Shown: one piece after another, positions 25,128-37,100 of the stretch | How the letters are laid out: every line of letters starts with the position of its first letter | Numbering within the stretch: position 1 is the stretch's first letter | Assembly: GCF_000218565.1 (NCBI RefSeq) | Contig: NC_015684.1 | Coordinates: forward strand, 3,422,001 to 3,486,000 | Direction of reading: 5' to 3' | Origin: Afipia carboxidovorans OM5 | GTDB lineage: Bacteria > Pseudomonadota > Alphaproteobacteria > Rhizobiales > Xanthobacteraceae | Length of the DNA: 64,000 bases | Notes under the pieces: generated by a model | Database searches by the model: none | What the model was told of the DNA's origin: nothing | What the model saw: the letters and a program-made list of their open reading frames with translations, nothing else | Position numbers and translations under genes: made by a program

Positions 25128-25224
25128 ACCCGGACGGCTCCTTGGTAGACTCCCGTCCGCCACGGTGAGCCCATGGCGGGCGGGAAATTTTGGCGTGCCA
25201 TGCCTCGCGGCATGGCGACGCGCA

Positions 25225-26850
25225 TTACCGAATGCGAGGCAGAACCTCGAACTGGTGGAACGGCGGAGGCGAAGTCAGCGTCCATTCCAGCGTGGTCGCA
25301 CCGGGACCCCACGGATTGTTCGGGGCCGGAATCTTGCGTGCGAAGGCTTCGACGACACCATAGAGGAAGACCAGCACGCCGAAGGCCGAGATGTAGGAGC
25401 CGATCGAAGCGACCAGGTTCCAGCCGGCAAAGGCATCCGGATAGTCGACATAGCGGCGCGGCATGCCCGACAAACCGAGGAAGTGCATCGGGAAGAACAG
25501 CACGTTCACGCCGATAAACATCAGCCAGAAATGCGCCTTGGCGATGGTCTCATTGTACATGTAACCGAACATCTTCGGGAACCAGTAGTACCAGCCGGCG
25601 AAGATTGCGAACACGGCGCCGAGCGACAGCACGTAGTGGAAGTGCGCAATCACGTAGTAGGTGTCCTGGAGAACGCGGTCGACGCCGGCGTTCGCGAGCA
25701 CGACGCCCGTCACACCACCGACCGTGAACAGGAAGATGAAGCCGATCGCCCACAGCATCGGCGCCTTGAACTCGATGGAGCCGCCCCACATCGTGGCGAT
25801 CCAGGAGAAGATCTTCACGCCGGTCGGCACCGCGATGACCATGCTCGCCGCGACGAAATAGGCCTGCGCCGACGCCGACATGCCCACGGTGTACATGTGG
25901 TGGGCCCAGACCACGAAGCCGATGCCGCCGATCGCGACCATGGCGTAGACCATGCCGAGATAACCGAAGATCGGCTTGCGGCTGAAGGTCGAGGTGACGT
26001 GGCTGATGATGCCGAAGCCCGGCAGGATCATGATGTAAACTTCGGGGTGGCCGAAGAACCAGAACAGATGCTGGTAGAGCACCGGGTCACCGCCGCCGTC
26101 GGCCGCGAAGAACGCGGTGCCGAAGTTGCGGTCGGTCAGCAGCATGGTGATGCCACCGGCGAGCACCGGCAGCGACAGCAGCAACATGAACGCCGTCACC
26201 AGCACCGACCACACGAACAGCGGCATCTTGTGCATGGTCATGCCAGGCGCGCGCATGTTGAAGATCGTGGTGATGAAGTTGATCGCGCCGAGAATCGACG
26301 ACGCGCCGGCGATGTGCATCGAGAGAATGACGAAGTCGACCGCCGGTCCAGGATGGCCGGACGTCGACAGCGGCGCGTACATGGTCCAGCCCGTACCTGC
26401 GCCGAGCGAGCCCGGCTCGCCCTCGACGAACGCCGAGAGGATGAGGAGCGCGAAGGACGAGGGCAGCAGCCAGAACGAAATGTTGTTCATGCGCGGGAAC
26501 GCCATGTCCGGCGCACCGATCATCAGCGGCACGAACCAGTTGCCGAAGCCGCCGATCAGAGCGGGCATCAGCGCGAAGAAGATCATGATGAGGCCGTGAT
26601 TGGACACGAACACGTTGAACGTGTGGGCCTCATGGAACAACTGCACGCCGGGATACATCAACTCGATGCGGATCGCGACCGACATCGCGCCGCCGATCAG
26701 GCCAGCGACCACCGCGAAGATAAGGTACATCGTGCCGATGTCCTTATGGTTCGTGGAGAAGAGATACCGCCGCCACCCGGTCGGATGATCGTGCGCATGA
26801 TCATCATGAGCGTGATCGGTGTGGGCGGAAGTTGCAGCGGACGTAGCCAT
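25225..26850 (-). CDS. ctaD: Cytochrome c oxidase subunit I (aa3 type)
   Basis: Catalytic subunit of the aa3 oxidase, 541 residues with twelve helices, holding haem a, haem a3 and CuB. The CuB and cross-linked His-Tyr region is WFFGHPEVYI, followed by VWAHHMYTVG; the haem ligands lie in FHEAHTFNVF and AHFHYVLSLG. The Glu in GHPEV marks a type A1 enzyme. A His/Asp-rich N-terminal tail is unconserved. The gene lies 63 bp after ctaC in the same operon. Confidence 0.98.
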   Translation of the reverse strand: MATSAATSAHTDHAHDDHAHDHPTGWRRYLFSTNHKDIGTMYLIFAVVAGLIGGAMSVAIRIELMYPGVQLFHEAHTFNVFVSNHGLIMIFFALMPALIGGFGNWFVPLMIGAPDMAFPRMNNISFWLLPSSFALLILSAFVEGEPGSLGAGTGWTMYAPLSTSGHPGPAVDFVILSMHIAGASSILGAINFITTIFNMRAPGMTMHKMPLFVWSVLVTAFMLLLSLPVLAGGITMLLTDRNFGTAFFAADGGGDPVLYQHLFWFFGHPEVYIMILPGFGIISHVTSTFSRKPIFGYLGMVYAMVAIGGIGFVVWAHHMYTVGMSASAQAYFVAASMVIAVPTGVKIFSWIATMWGGSIEFKAPMLWAIGFIFLFTVGGVTGVVLANAGVDRVLQDTYYVIAHFHYVLSLGAVFAIFAGWYYWFPKMFGYMYNETIAKAHFWLMFIGVNVLFFPMHFLGLSGMPRRYVDYPDAFAGWNLVASIGSYISAFGVLVFLYGVVEAFARKIPAPNNPWGPGATTLEWTLTSPPPFHQFEVLPRIR

Positions 26851-26913
26851 TTTCAGATCCTTTGAACCTTGCAGTTCTTAAACCTTGCGGTTGTCTTCTT
26901 CAGTCTCACGCCG

Positions 26914-27756
26914 CTACTGCGCGGCGGCCTCGATCGAGGCGAACGTGTTTGCCGGAGCCGAAGCGAACTTCTTCTGCGCGTCGGCAACCCACTTCTCGAA
27001 TTCCTCGTCGCTGACGACGCGGATCGCGATCGGCATATAGGCGTGATCCTTGCCACACAGTTCCGAGCACTGGCCGTAGAAGATGCCGGTCTTCTCTGCC
27101 TTGAACCAGGTCTCGTTGAGACGGCCCGGCACGGCGTCGATCTTGATGCCGAACGACGGCACCGCGAAGGAATGGATGACGTCGGCGCCGATCACCTGAA
27201 CGCGGATCACCTTGTTCACCGGAACAACGGCCTCGTTGTCAACGGCGAGCAGACGCGGCTGCTTGTCGGTCGCCATCAGCGAGTCGAACTCGAACTTGCC
27301 GTTATCGGGATAAGCGTAGGTCCAGTACCACTGCTTGCCGGTCACCTTGATGGTGAGATCAGACTTCGGAATTTCGAGTTCGTGGAACAGGAGGCGGAAG
27401 GACGGGACCGAAATGCCGACGAGAATAAGAACCGGAATAATGGTCCAGGCCACTTCGATCAGCGTGTGATGGGTAGTCTTGGAAGCGACCGGGTTGACCT
27501 TGGCGCGAAACTTGAGAACGACGGTGACAAGCAGAGCGAGAACGATCAGAACGATGGCACCGATGATCCACAACAGGAAATTGTGGAACCAGACGATATT
27601 GTCCGCGACCGGCGTTACGCCTTTCTGCAGCGTCATCTCCCACGGCGCCGGCTGTCCCATGACCTCGGCCATGGCTGCTCCGGCAAACAACAGGCTTGCA
27701 GCGGCGACGATCATTCCCACCACACCGCGGCCGATCTGGCCCCTCGACATCTTCAT
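26914..27756 (-). CDS. ctaC: Cytochrome c oxidase subunit II (aa3 type)
   Basis: CuA-carrying subunit that takes electrons from cytochrome c; 280 residues. A signal peptide (to about AGAAMAEV) is followed by two membrane helices and a periplasmic cupredoxin domain. The aromatic KQWYWTYAYPDNG patch and the CuA ligands C230, C234, H238 and M241 (CSELCGKDHAYM) are complete. No cytochrome c extension. The ATG at 27756 was chosen with GGAG upstream. It is first in the oxidase operon, behind a predicted promoter at 27851-27880. Confidence 0.96.
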   Translation of the reverse strand: MKMSRGQIGRGVVGMIVAAASLLFAGAAMAEVMGQPAPWEMTLQKGVTPVADNIVWFHNFLLWIIGAIVLIVLALLVTVVLKFRAKVNPVASKTTHHTLIEVAWTIIPVLILVGISVPSFRLLFHELEIPKSDLTIKVTGKQWYWTYAYPDNGKFEFDSLMATDKQPRLLAVDNEAVVPVNKVIRVQVIGADVIHSFAVPSFGIKIDAVPGRLNETWFKAEKTGIFYGQCSELCGKDHAYMPIAIRVVSDEEFEKWVADAQKKFASAPANTFASIEAAAQ

Positions 27757-28175
27757 GCCGCTCACGCTCCTATATCCATCGCTTTTAGAGGCTCGCCGTC
27801 CGGCAAACCTCATTTCCGTCGCCATTCCTTTTTAAGGCTGTCAGACCGCAATTAGAACGCGTCGAATTCCCGCCTCTCAAATCATAAATTGGTGCCCACC
27901 GCAATGTACCTCATTCGCGAGCCAGCGTTGCGGGATTGAGCCGCAGAAACGGTCGAAAAACCTCCGATCTTTCCAGCGGCGGACCGGCCCGGACGATTGG
28001 GCGTTGCAGGTCCATGAGCGTCCGTTGTAGGCAATCCGGGCGCCATGACGGAAGCCCGATTCGGCCGGTTTTCGACCCAGCCGCGCGTTTTGTCGCCCTC
28101 AAGGCGCCGTCATTGCCCTTTCAAAAGGCTCCCGCAGGGACGAGTGGCCGAGAACCGACTGAGAAAGCGCCCGGA
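27757..28175. other. 419-bp divergent intergenic region between ctaC and the IalB-like gene
   Basis: Contains the predicted ctaC promoter. The plus-strand frame reaching back to 27936 from the IalB-like gene lacks a signal sequence and is not treated as coding. No other gene, repeat or hairpin stood out. Confidence 0.45.
27851..27880 (-). promoter_or_regulatory. Predicted promoter of the aa3 oxidase operon
   Basis: On the minus strand: TTGAGA (27880-27875), 18 bp, TCTAAT (27856-27851). Both boxes match the sigma-70 consensus in five of six positions. It lies about 95 bp before ctaC. Confidence 0.4.
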
Positions 28176-28721
28176 ATGAGATTTTTCGATATCCCCGGCA
28201 TTGCCCGCCGCCCGAAGGCCGCCCTCGCCGCCCTCGCGCTCGCAGCCTCCGCCTGCGGCCTCAATTCGGGCCTCTCCACAGCCGCTTACGCCCAGGGCGC
28301 GGTCAAGTCCGTCTCCGGCGACTGGCAGATCCGCTGCGACACACCGGCCGGCGCCCAGAATGAACAATGTGCCCTGATCCAGAGCGTTGTCGCCGAAGAT
28401 CGCGCCAATGCCGGGCTCACGGTGATCATTCTCAAAACGGCCGATCAGAAAAACAAATTGATGCGCGTGGTGGCGCCGCTCGGCGTGCTGCTGCCCTCCG
28501 GGCTCGGATTGAAGCTCGACGACAAGGATGTCGGCCGTGCCGGCTTCGTGCGTTGCCTGCCGAACGGCTGCGTCGCCGAGATCGTGATGGACGACAAGCT
28601 GCTTGAGCAGCTCAAGACCGCCAAAACCGCGACCTTCATCATTTTCGAGACGCCGGAGGAAGGCATCGGCTTTCCGCTCAGCCTCAAGGGCCTCGGTGAC
28701 GGTTACGCCAAACTGCCCTGA
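28176..28721 (+). CDS. Invasion-associated locus B (IalB) family protein
   Basis: Secreted or periplasmic protein of 181 residues with a signal peptide ending near AAYAQG. The SGDWQIRCD opening of the mature part, the paired cysteines (EQCALIQ, VRCLPNGC) and SLKGLGDGYAKL at the end mark the IalB family, common in Rhizobiales. The family name comes from Bartonella; in free-living relatives the role is unknown. The ATG at 28176 gives a proper signal peptide. It is monocistronic, 111 bp before tldD. Confidence 0.88.
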   Translation: MRFFDIPGIARRPKAALAALALAASACGLNSGLSTAAYAQGAVKSVSGDWQIRCDTPAGAQNEQCALIQSVVAEDRANAGLTVIILKTADQKNKLMRVVAPLGVLLPSGLGLKLDDKDVGRAGFVRCLPNGCVAEIVMDDKLLEQLKTAKTATFIIFETPEEGIGFPLSLKGLGDGYAKLP

Positions 28722-28832
28722 CGCCCCTCCCGCGGACGGCGATCAGACCCTATCTTTGCCTCGCTGCCCGCCCGGCCCCGCGTCGGGCCGCGGGCGGGCT
28801 TAATTGATGTTGCCGATGCGCGGAGCGTTTCC

Positions 28833-30260
28833 ATGACCCAGTCCCAGCCTACCTCCCTGATCGAGCGCGCGGGGCTCGACCGCGACGATGTCCGCAAGGA
28901 AATCGTCCGCGGCCTCGACGGCGCCGACGATGGCGAGCTGTTCATGGAATATCGCCAGTCAGAAGGGCTCGCGTTCGACAATGGCCGCCTCAAACAGGCG
29001 ACCTACGACACCGCGCAGGGCTTTGGCCTGCGTGCCGTGAAGGACGATGCGGTCGGCTACGCCCATTCCTCCGACATGTCGCTGTCGGCGATCGCGCGCG
29101 CGGCGGATGCCGTGCATGCGGTGCGCGGCGGCTATTCCGGCACCTTTGCCGCACCTCCGCCTCATACCAACGTGCGGCTCTATGGTGACGCCAACCCGCT
29201 CGACGGCGAGGTTTTCGAGACCAAGGTGAAGCTGCTCGCCGAGATCGACGCCTATGTCCGCGAAAAGGACCCGCGGGTGCGGCAGGTCTCGGTCAGTCTG
29301 GGTGCAACCTGGCAGGTGGTGGAGATCGTGCGCCCGGATGGCGAGAGCTACCGCGACATTCGCCCGCTGGTACGCGTCAATGTCTCCGTGGTCGCAGGCT
29401 CAGGCGACCGGCAGGAAACCGGCAGTCAGGGCTATGGCGGGCGCGAGGGCTACGCCCGCTTCATCGAAACCAAGGCGTGGCGCAATGCCGCCGACGCCGC
29501 GATCCGTCAGGCGCTCCTCAACCTCGAATCGGTGCCCGCCCCCGCGGGTGAGATGGACGTCGTGCTTGGTCCCGGCTGGCCCGGCGTGATGCTGCACGAG
29601 GCGGTCGGCCATGGCCTCGAGGGCGATTTCAACCGCAAGCAAACCTCGGCCTTTGCAGGCCTGATGGGCCAGCAGGTTGCGGCGAAAGGCGTCACCGTGG
29701 TCGACGACGGCACCATCGCCTCGCGGCGCGGCTCGCTCTCGATCGACGATGAGGGCACGCCGACCAACCGCACCGTGCTGATCGAGGACGGCATCCTCGT
29801 CGGCTACATGCAGGATCGCCAGAACGCACGGCTGATGAACATGAAGCCGACCGGCAACGGCCGGCGCGAATCCTACGCCCATGTGCCGATGCCGCGCATG
29901 ACCAACACCTACATGTTGGCAGGCGACCGCGACCCGGCCGAGATTCTCGCGTCGGTGAAGAACGGCATTTACGCGGTCAATTTCGGCGGCGGCCAGGTCG
30001 ATATCACTTCGGGTAAGTACGTCTTCCAGTGCACCGAGGCTTACCGGATCGAGAATGGCAAGGTCGGCGCACCGCTCAAGGGCGCGATGTTGATCGGCAA
30101 CGGGCCGACCGATTTGCATCGCATCACGATGGTCGGCAACGACCTCGAGCTCGACGCGGGCATCGGCACCTGCGGCAAGAACGGTCAGGGCGTGCCGGTC
30201 GGCGTCGGCCAGCCGACGCTGCGGATGGACCGCATCACCGTCGGCGGCACCGGCGCATGA
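28833..30260 (+). CDS. tldD: TldD metalloprotease
   Basis: Zinc protease subunit of the TldD/TldE pair that trims peptides such as microcin precursors; 475 residues. The metal motif is HEAVGHGLEGD (HExxxH), and GTCGKNGQGVPVGVGQPTLR near the C terminus is characteristic of TldD. No tldE is seen here. The stop overlaps the start of the signal peptidase gene as ATGA, so the two are probably one operon. Confidence 0.95.
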   Translation: MTQSQPTSLIERAGLDRDDVRKEIVRGLDGADDGELFMEYRQSEGLAFDNGRLKQATYDTAQGFGLRAVKDDAVGYAHSSDMSLSAIARAADAVHAVRGGYSGTFAAPPPHTNVRLYGDANPLDGEVFETKVKLLAEIDAYVREKDPRVRQVSVSLGATWQVVEIVRPDGESYRDIRPLVRVNVSVVAGSGDRQETGSQGYGGREGYARFIETKAWRNAADAAIRQALLNLESVPAPAGEMDVVLGPGWPGVMLHEAVGHGLEGDFNRKQTSAFAGLMGQQVAAKGVTVVDDGTIASRRGSLSIDDEGTPTNRTVLIEDGILVGYMQDRQNARLMNMKPTGNGRRESYAHVPMPRMTNTYMLAGDRDPAEILASVKNGIYAVNFGGGQVDITSGKYVFQCTEAYRIENGKVGAPLKGAMLIGNGPTDLHRITMVGNDLELDAGIGTCGKNGQGVPVGVGQPTLRMDRITVGGTGA

Positions 30261-31018
30261 TCGCGGCCGCGCCCAAAGCCTCGCGCAGTTGGGCGCGCGC
30301 CATCGGCGAGATCGCAACCGCCTTCCTGATCGTGATGGCGGGCAAGGCGGCGCTCGCCGAGCCGTTTTACGTTCCCTCCGCCTCGATGGAGCCGACGCTG
30401 CTGATCGGCGATGCGCTGCTCGCCTCGAAATACCCGTATGGCTACGGCACGGCGTCACTGCCGGTGAATGTCACGGTGCCGACCAGCATCAGGCTGTTCG
30501 GCAAGCTGCCCGCGCGTGGCGACGTTGTCGTGTTCCGCTGGCCGGGCGACACCTCGCAGGCGTGGGTGAAGCGCGTAGTCGCGCTTCCCGGTGATCGCGT
30601 GCAGATGCGCGAGGGGCAATTGTGGCTGAACGGACAGGCCGTTCCCACCCACGCCCACGGCTTTGGCGACGCCCAGAATGACGATGGCAGCCTCACGCCG
30701 GCCGCGCGCTACACCGAAGAACTGCCCGGCGGGCACAGCCACACCATCTTCAAGCTGCGCACCCACGGCGTGCTCGACAACACCGACGAGATTGTTGTGC
30801 CACCCGACATGCTGTTCGTGATGGGCGACAACCGCGACAACTCCGCCGACAGCCGCGTATCGGTCGCGGACGGCGGCGTCGGCCTGCTGCCGGTCGAAAA
30901 TCTGATCGGCCGCGTCGATACCGTACTTGGCTCGTGGGACATTGCCGCGCGAAAGAAGCCGATCTGGGAATGGCCAACGGGTCTGCGGCTGTCGCGGATG
31001 TTTTCGTCGGTGCAGTGA
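30257..31018 (+). CDS. lepB: Signal peptidase I
   Basis: Membrane serine protease removing signal peptides on the periplasmic side, 253 residues. One N-terminal helix (IGEIATAFLIVMAGKAAL) is followed by the catalytic S43 in SASMEPTL, the general base K105 in WVKRVVALPGD, and the GDNRDNSADSR box. Translation starts at the ATGA overlap with tldD. A genome of this group often holds another lepB copy in the rnc-era cluster, so this may be a second signal peptidase; that is inference. Confidence 0.9.
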   Translation: MIAAAPKASRSWARAIGEIATAFLIVMAGKAALAEPFYVPSASMEPTLLIGDALLASKYPYGYGTASLPVNVTVPTSIRLFGKLPARGDVVVFRWPGDTSQAWVKRVVALPGDRVQMREGQLWLNGQAVPTHAHGFGDAQNDDGSLTPAARYTEELPGGHSHTIFKLRTHGVLDNTDEIVVPPDMLFVMGDNRDNSADSRVSVADGGVGLLPVENLIGRVDTVLGSWDIAARKKPIWEWPTGLRLSRMFSSVQ

Positions 31019-31034
31019 GAACAATACTACTCTT

Positions 31035-31155
31035 GTGGTCATGGCCGGCATAGCCCGTCGAAGACGGGCGTGAACGCCCTTTTGTCCCGGCCATCCACGT
31101 CTTTCTTCGTTAGAGCTTCAAGACGTGGATGCCCGGCATAAAGCCGGGCATGACG
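31035..31155. repeat. Tandem intergenic palindromes (GGATGCCCGGC family)
   Basis: Two elements lie side by side: 31035-31099 (GTGGTCATGGCCGG to CCGGCCATCCACG, with a nested CCCGTC/GACGGG hairpin) and 31124-31155 (CGTGGATGCCCGGC, ATAAA, GCCGGGCATGACG). This is the common short palindrome of Bradyrhizobium-type genomes. It separates the convergent signal peptidase and PAN-domain genes and may act as a terminator. Confidence 0.7.
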
Positions 31156-31174
31156 AGCTCAAACGAAATCGATT

Positions 31175-31759
31175 CTACCGTACCACGCCCGAAATGAATC
31201 CCGGCTTGCGGCGCGGCGGCTTGATGCGATCCTTCAGGTAGCAGCGCGCATCGCGCCCGACATAGCCTGGCCGCGCATAGGTCCAGGCACGGCAACGGTT
31301 GTCGGCCTCGCAGGCCGCCTTGCAGTGATCGCCCTCGCTATCGGGTGGCACGGTGATGCTGCGATAATCGCCGCCATAGCGATCCGTCGCGGCCTCGATC
31401 TTGCGGTTGCGCAATTCGACCACGCCCGCCCCGCGCACGCCGGAGACGCAGCAGGTATCGGACACGCGGCGCGGCACGCTGTTCTTCAGCCAGCAGATTG
31501 CGCTGCCGCGTTTCACACTTGGATAATTGAAGCTCCACGAGCGGCAGCGCCGGTCGCGCTCGCAGAACATCGCGCATGCCGCAGGATCGCCGCTGACGAT
31601 TTCAAGATGCGCGTAGTCGCCGCCGGGCCTGTCGAAATTCGCCTGCGCCTGCGCGGTTGCGCCGAACGTCAAGGGCAGGAGCGCGACAGCTGCAATGGCC
31701 GCCGCAACGATGTGCGCCGAGAGACGAGAAAAATATCTGAAAGGGCGAAAGACAAACAT
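31175..31759 (-). CDS. Secreted protein with two PAN/Apple-like domains
   Basis: A 194-residue exported protein: basic start, signal segment (HIVAAAIAAVALLPLTFGATAQA), then two similar units of about 75 residues. Each has the pattern GGDY, CxxxCExDxRCRxWxF/Y and CWLK or CYLK, typical of PAN-type disulfide domains that bind protein or carbohydrate. The ATG at 31759 is used; a TTG at 31783 is possible. It stands alone between a repeat and gshA. Ligand unknown. Confidence 0.78.
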   Translation of the reverse strand: MFVFRPFRYFSRLSAHIVAAAIAAVALLPLTFGATAQAQANFDRPGGDYAHLEIVSGDPAACAMFCERDRRCRSWSFNYPSVKRGSAICWLKNSVPRRVSDTCCVSGVRGAGVVELRNRKIEAATDRYGGDYRSITVPPDSEGDHCKAACEADNRCRAWTYARPGYVGRDARCYLKDRIKPPRRKPGFISGVVR

Positions 31760-31902
31760 GCCAACATGACTTTCAGAAATCAAAAATCGCGCAGCGGCTG
31801 CGATACGGTGCCCCTCTATTCAAACCCCGCCTTCCTGTATCGCGGATGAATATCGGCGCACGCCCCATGCCACGCTGCAAAGCGCCGCACTACTCGATAC
31901 CC

Positions 31903-33273
<1,371 letters not shown>

Positions 33274-33363
33274 GCGGCACCTTCTTGAAATGCGCCACGA
33301 ACGGCGCAGGCTGCCGGAGGCAACGGGCGCGCTGACCCGTAGGCCCAAGTGATGAATAAAATA

Positions 33364-33918
33364 TCATTGCGAGGAGCCGGATTCTTTCGCGTCGGACGAT
33401 GATGCCTGGGCACAGCAGCCAAGACGATCGAGGAGATCGCATAATTTTGCAGCCTCCGTGTCCGACAGTTTGGAGCCGACATGCCGCTCGATCGCTGCGG
33501 AATAAGCCTCCCCCATTCTCTTCTGCAGTTCGCGCCCCGCATCGGAAATCTCGACAAACAGCCCGCGCTTGTCGTTCTCGCATTCGCGCCGCGCAGCCAA
33601 ACCTTCATCGACGAGACGCTCGATCAGGCGCGAGGTCGAATATTGCGGCAGCAGCATCTGCCGCTCCAGTTCGACCGGTCGCAGTTCACCGCCCGGTGCG
33701 CGCGACAGTTCAAGCAGCGCATCGTACCAAGCGAGCGGCGGAAAGCCCGCACGCTTCAAATCCTGCTCGACCGCATCGAGCACACGGCTGCGCACCCGCG
33801 CGAGCCGCAGCCACGCTTCCGTCACTTCATTGGACGGGCGGCGTGAGGCTCCACTGGGGTCGTTCTGGCGTGCGTGTCTGTGCAAATGCATCCACCGTGG
33901 GCATTCATGCATGTGCAT
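33364..33918 (-). CDS. MarR-family transcriptional regulator
   Basis: A winged-helix regulator of up to 184 residues. The MarR core runs from about residue 30 to 155, with LEQMLLPQYSTSRLIERL-like recognition helix (LPQYSTSRLIERLVDEGL) and the beta-wing ARRECENDKRGLFVEISDAG. The start is uncertain: ATGs at 33918, 33912 and 33891 are all in frame and none has a clear binding site. It is divergent from the PodJ-like gene and 90 bp upstream of gshA in the same direction. Ligand and targets unknown. Confidence 0.82.
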   Translation of the reverse strand: MHMHECPRWMHLHRHARQNDPSGASRRPSNEVTEAWLRLARVRSRVLDAVEQDLKRAGFPPLAWYDALLELSRAPGGELRPVELERQMLLPQYSTSRLIERLVDEGLAARRECENDKRGLFVEISDAGRELQKRMGEAYSAAIERHVGSKLSDTEAAKLCDLLDRLGCCAQASSSDAKESGSSQ

Positions 33919-34135
33919 TAAGGCACGACGGTCCGCTTGCCAAGCGGAAGAGCCTCCGCCCTATCTCCTCTCGCAGCCGCAAACTTTTCCGCGCCCGCGC
34001 AATCTCCTTAACCCGTTGTTTACCGTGACACGAAAAAGTCAGCCCTGAAGCGGTCTGCCTGCGCCGGAAATTCGTTTGTCTTTTCAACGAGGCGGCCGAA
34101 GGCGGGACAACCGGCGGCAGACACCGGGCGAGGGC

Positions 34136-37100
34136 ATGGCATTTCATCAATCATGGGGATCTGAAGGAACTGATCCTTCCACCCGGGAGCGGCCCGACCA
34201 GCGTCACCGTTCCACGCCCGGCGAACCCATGTCCGGCAACGTCACAGGCACCGATCCGCGCTCACTGTCCCAGCGGGAAGCTCGCGACATCGCCGAGATT
34301 CATCAGCGCCTCGATTCCATCGCCCGGCAGGTCGGGCATCTCTCCGCCGGTCCTGCCGCACATGGCGCCCCCAACAACGTGGCCCAGCAGCTCAACGAGG
34401 CGATCTCGCGGCTCGACGCGCGGCTGTCGCAAATCGCGGCACCCGATCGCGCACCGTTGATGCAGGCGCCACAGGCCCAAGCCCCGCAGGCTTATCAAGC
34501 GCCGCAGACTTACCAAGCTCCGCGGATGGCACCGCCGATACCGGTGATGGCTCCGATGATGTCCCCACCGATGGCGCCTCCCATGGGGCCTCCCTTGGCC
34601 CCGCCTCAGGCGCCAGGACTCGATCTCTCGATTGCCGAAATCATCGCCCGACAGGGTGAGCTTGACGGGCCGAGCCCCGCGCAGGACGCCCTGCGGCGCA
34701 GCGCGCCGAATTTCGTTCATGCCGCGCCGGTGCCGCAGCCCTATCCGAATTTCGACAGCATCGAACGCAAGCTCGCCGGCATTACCAGCCAGATCGAGAC
34801 GCTGCGCCGCCCCGACGGCATCGAGCAATCGATCTCGGCTTTCCGCTCCGAGCTTGCCGACATCCGCCACGCCATCACCGAGGCGCTGCCGCGCCGCGCG
34901 ATCGAATCGCTCGAAGGTGAAATCCGTTCGCTCGGGCGGCGAATCGACGAAACGCACCAGAACGGCGCCGACAGCGCCGCCCTTGGCGCGGTCGAACGCG
35001 CGCTCTCTGAAATTCGCAGCGAACTGCGCTCGCTGACCCCGGCCGAACAGCTTGCCGGATTCGACGATGCGATTCGCCATCTCGGCAGCAAGATCGACAC
35101 CATCGTCCGCACGAGCGGCGATCCTGGCACGCTCAATCAGCTCAACGAGGCGATCTCCGCGCTGAAAACGATCGTCGCAAACATCGCCTCAAACGAGGCG
35201 CTGTCGCAGCTCTCCGAGAATATCCGCACGCTGTCGCAGCGGGTGGACCAGCTTTCGCAAGCCACGCACAGCGACATGTTCGCGGCGCTGGAGCAGCGCA
35301 TCGCCACACTGACGACGACGCTTGAGCAGCGCGAGCGCCCGGCGCCTGCCGATTCCAGCCATTTCGACAATGCGGTGCGCACGCTCTCCGATCGCCTCGA
35401 TAGCCTGCAGGTTGGCGGCGATGCGGCTGCGACCTTCTCGCATGTCGAACAACGCGTCGCCCACCTTCTGGAGCGGCTCGAAACGTCAGAGGCGCGCTCC
35501 GGGAATCTCAACCGCGTCGAAAGCGGCCTGTCCGAAATCATGCAGATGCTGCAGCAGCGCAGCGCCCCCGAAGCCGCACACGCCTCGCCTGCAATGGACC
35601 CGGCGTTCGTCGATGCGATCCGGCGCGAACTCTCGGACATGCGCCAGAATCAGGTCGAGACCACGCGCCATACGCAGGATTCACTCGAGGTCGTTCACAA
35701 CACCCTCGGCCATGTGGTCGATCGCCTCGCGCAGATCGAAGGCGACCTGCGTCAGGCCCGCCCTGCGCCCACGCATACGCCGCCACAGGCGCCGTTGTCC
35801 GGCCCGGTGCCCGCGCCGCAGCGACCGGCTGCACCGACAATCCCGCCGCAGACCCGCCCCGAGATGCCCAACCCGGCGCTCCTGCAAAAGGCCGCTGCCG
35901 CTGAGCGCAACATGGGACCCTCGCCTGCGCTGGCGAAGGACGCCGCGATGGCAGGCGCCGCGCCGCGCCCGACGCGCGCGCCAATCGATCCAGCACTGCC
36001 GCCCGACCATCCGCTCGAGCCCGGCAGCCGTGGCGGCGCACGCCCGTCCGCGGCCGAGCGCATCGCCCAATCGGAAAACGCCCTCCGCGACATTCCGCAG
36101 GCCAAGGGGCCGGTGAGTTCTTCGAACTTCATTCAGGCGGCACGCCGCGCCGCGCAGGCGGCCCAGGCTGCGCAGCCCTCGCCGCCCGCCAAGAAAGCGA
36201 CGCGCGTGACTGCGCTGAACGACGCCGCGAAGCTTGCCGCAACCAAGGATGCGCCCGCACAGGGCTCTCGCGGAGCCAAAGTGCGCGCGCTGCTCGTCGG
36301 CGTCAGCGTATTCGTGATCGTGCTCGGCACCTTCAAGATGGCGAGCAATCTCTGGCACAGCGGCGAAACCGACCGCGCGTCGCCGGCGATCGAATCCCAT
36401 ATCGCGCCGCCCGCAACGCCGTCACCGGTCGAGGATGCAGATGGCGACGATGGCGACAGCATGCCCAACGCTGCGCCTGATGCGCCGTCGATGATTTCGC
36501 CGACACCGATCGACAAGCAGTCGCTGAACGCACCGCTTGCTCCGCCGCCGAGCCAGCCAACACAACAGGCAGCAACCCCGGCGACGGCTCCTGCCATCGC
36601 ACCGGCTCCGCCTGCGATGCCGCCCGCGAATAACGATGTCACCGGCTCGATTGCACCGATCGGCACGCCCGCACCGCTGCCGGACGCGATCGGCGGACCT
36701 GTGTTGCGGACCGCCGCGAAGAAAGGCGATGCGAGTGCGGCTTATGAAGTCGGCCTGCGCTATGCGGAAGGCCGCGGCGTGACCGCAAATTACGACGAGG
36801 CGGCGAAATGGTATGGCCGCGCCGCACAGGCCAACCTCGTACCCGCGATGTTCCGTCTCGGCACGCTCTATGAGAAGGGCCTCGGCGTTCGCAAGGATAT
36901 CGGCCTTGCCCATCGCTATTATCGTCAGGCGGCGGATCACGGCAACGCCAAGGCGATGCACAATCTCGCGGTGCTGGAAGCCGATGGCGGCGGCAAGCCG
37001 AACTACAAGAATGCCGCCTACTGGTTCCTGCGGGCCGCCGAGCGTGGCGTCGCCGACAGCCAGTTCAACCTCGGCATCCTGTATGCCCGCGGCATCGGCG

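Noticed and set aside
25084..26865. 593-codon plus-strand frame opposite ctaD
   Set aside because: Antisense to the catalytic oxidase subunit; composition is His/Arg/Asp-rich shadow sequence with no domains.
33860..33920. Autoregulatory palindrome over the MarR gene start
   Set aside because: ATGCA-type repeats are present, but the arms are imperfect and overlap several possible start codons; cannot be told from chance.
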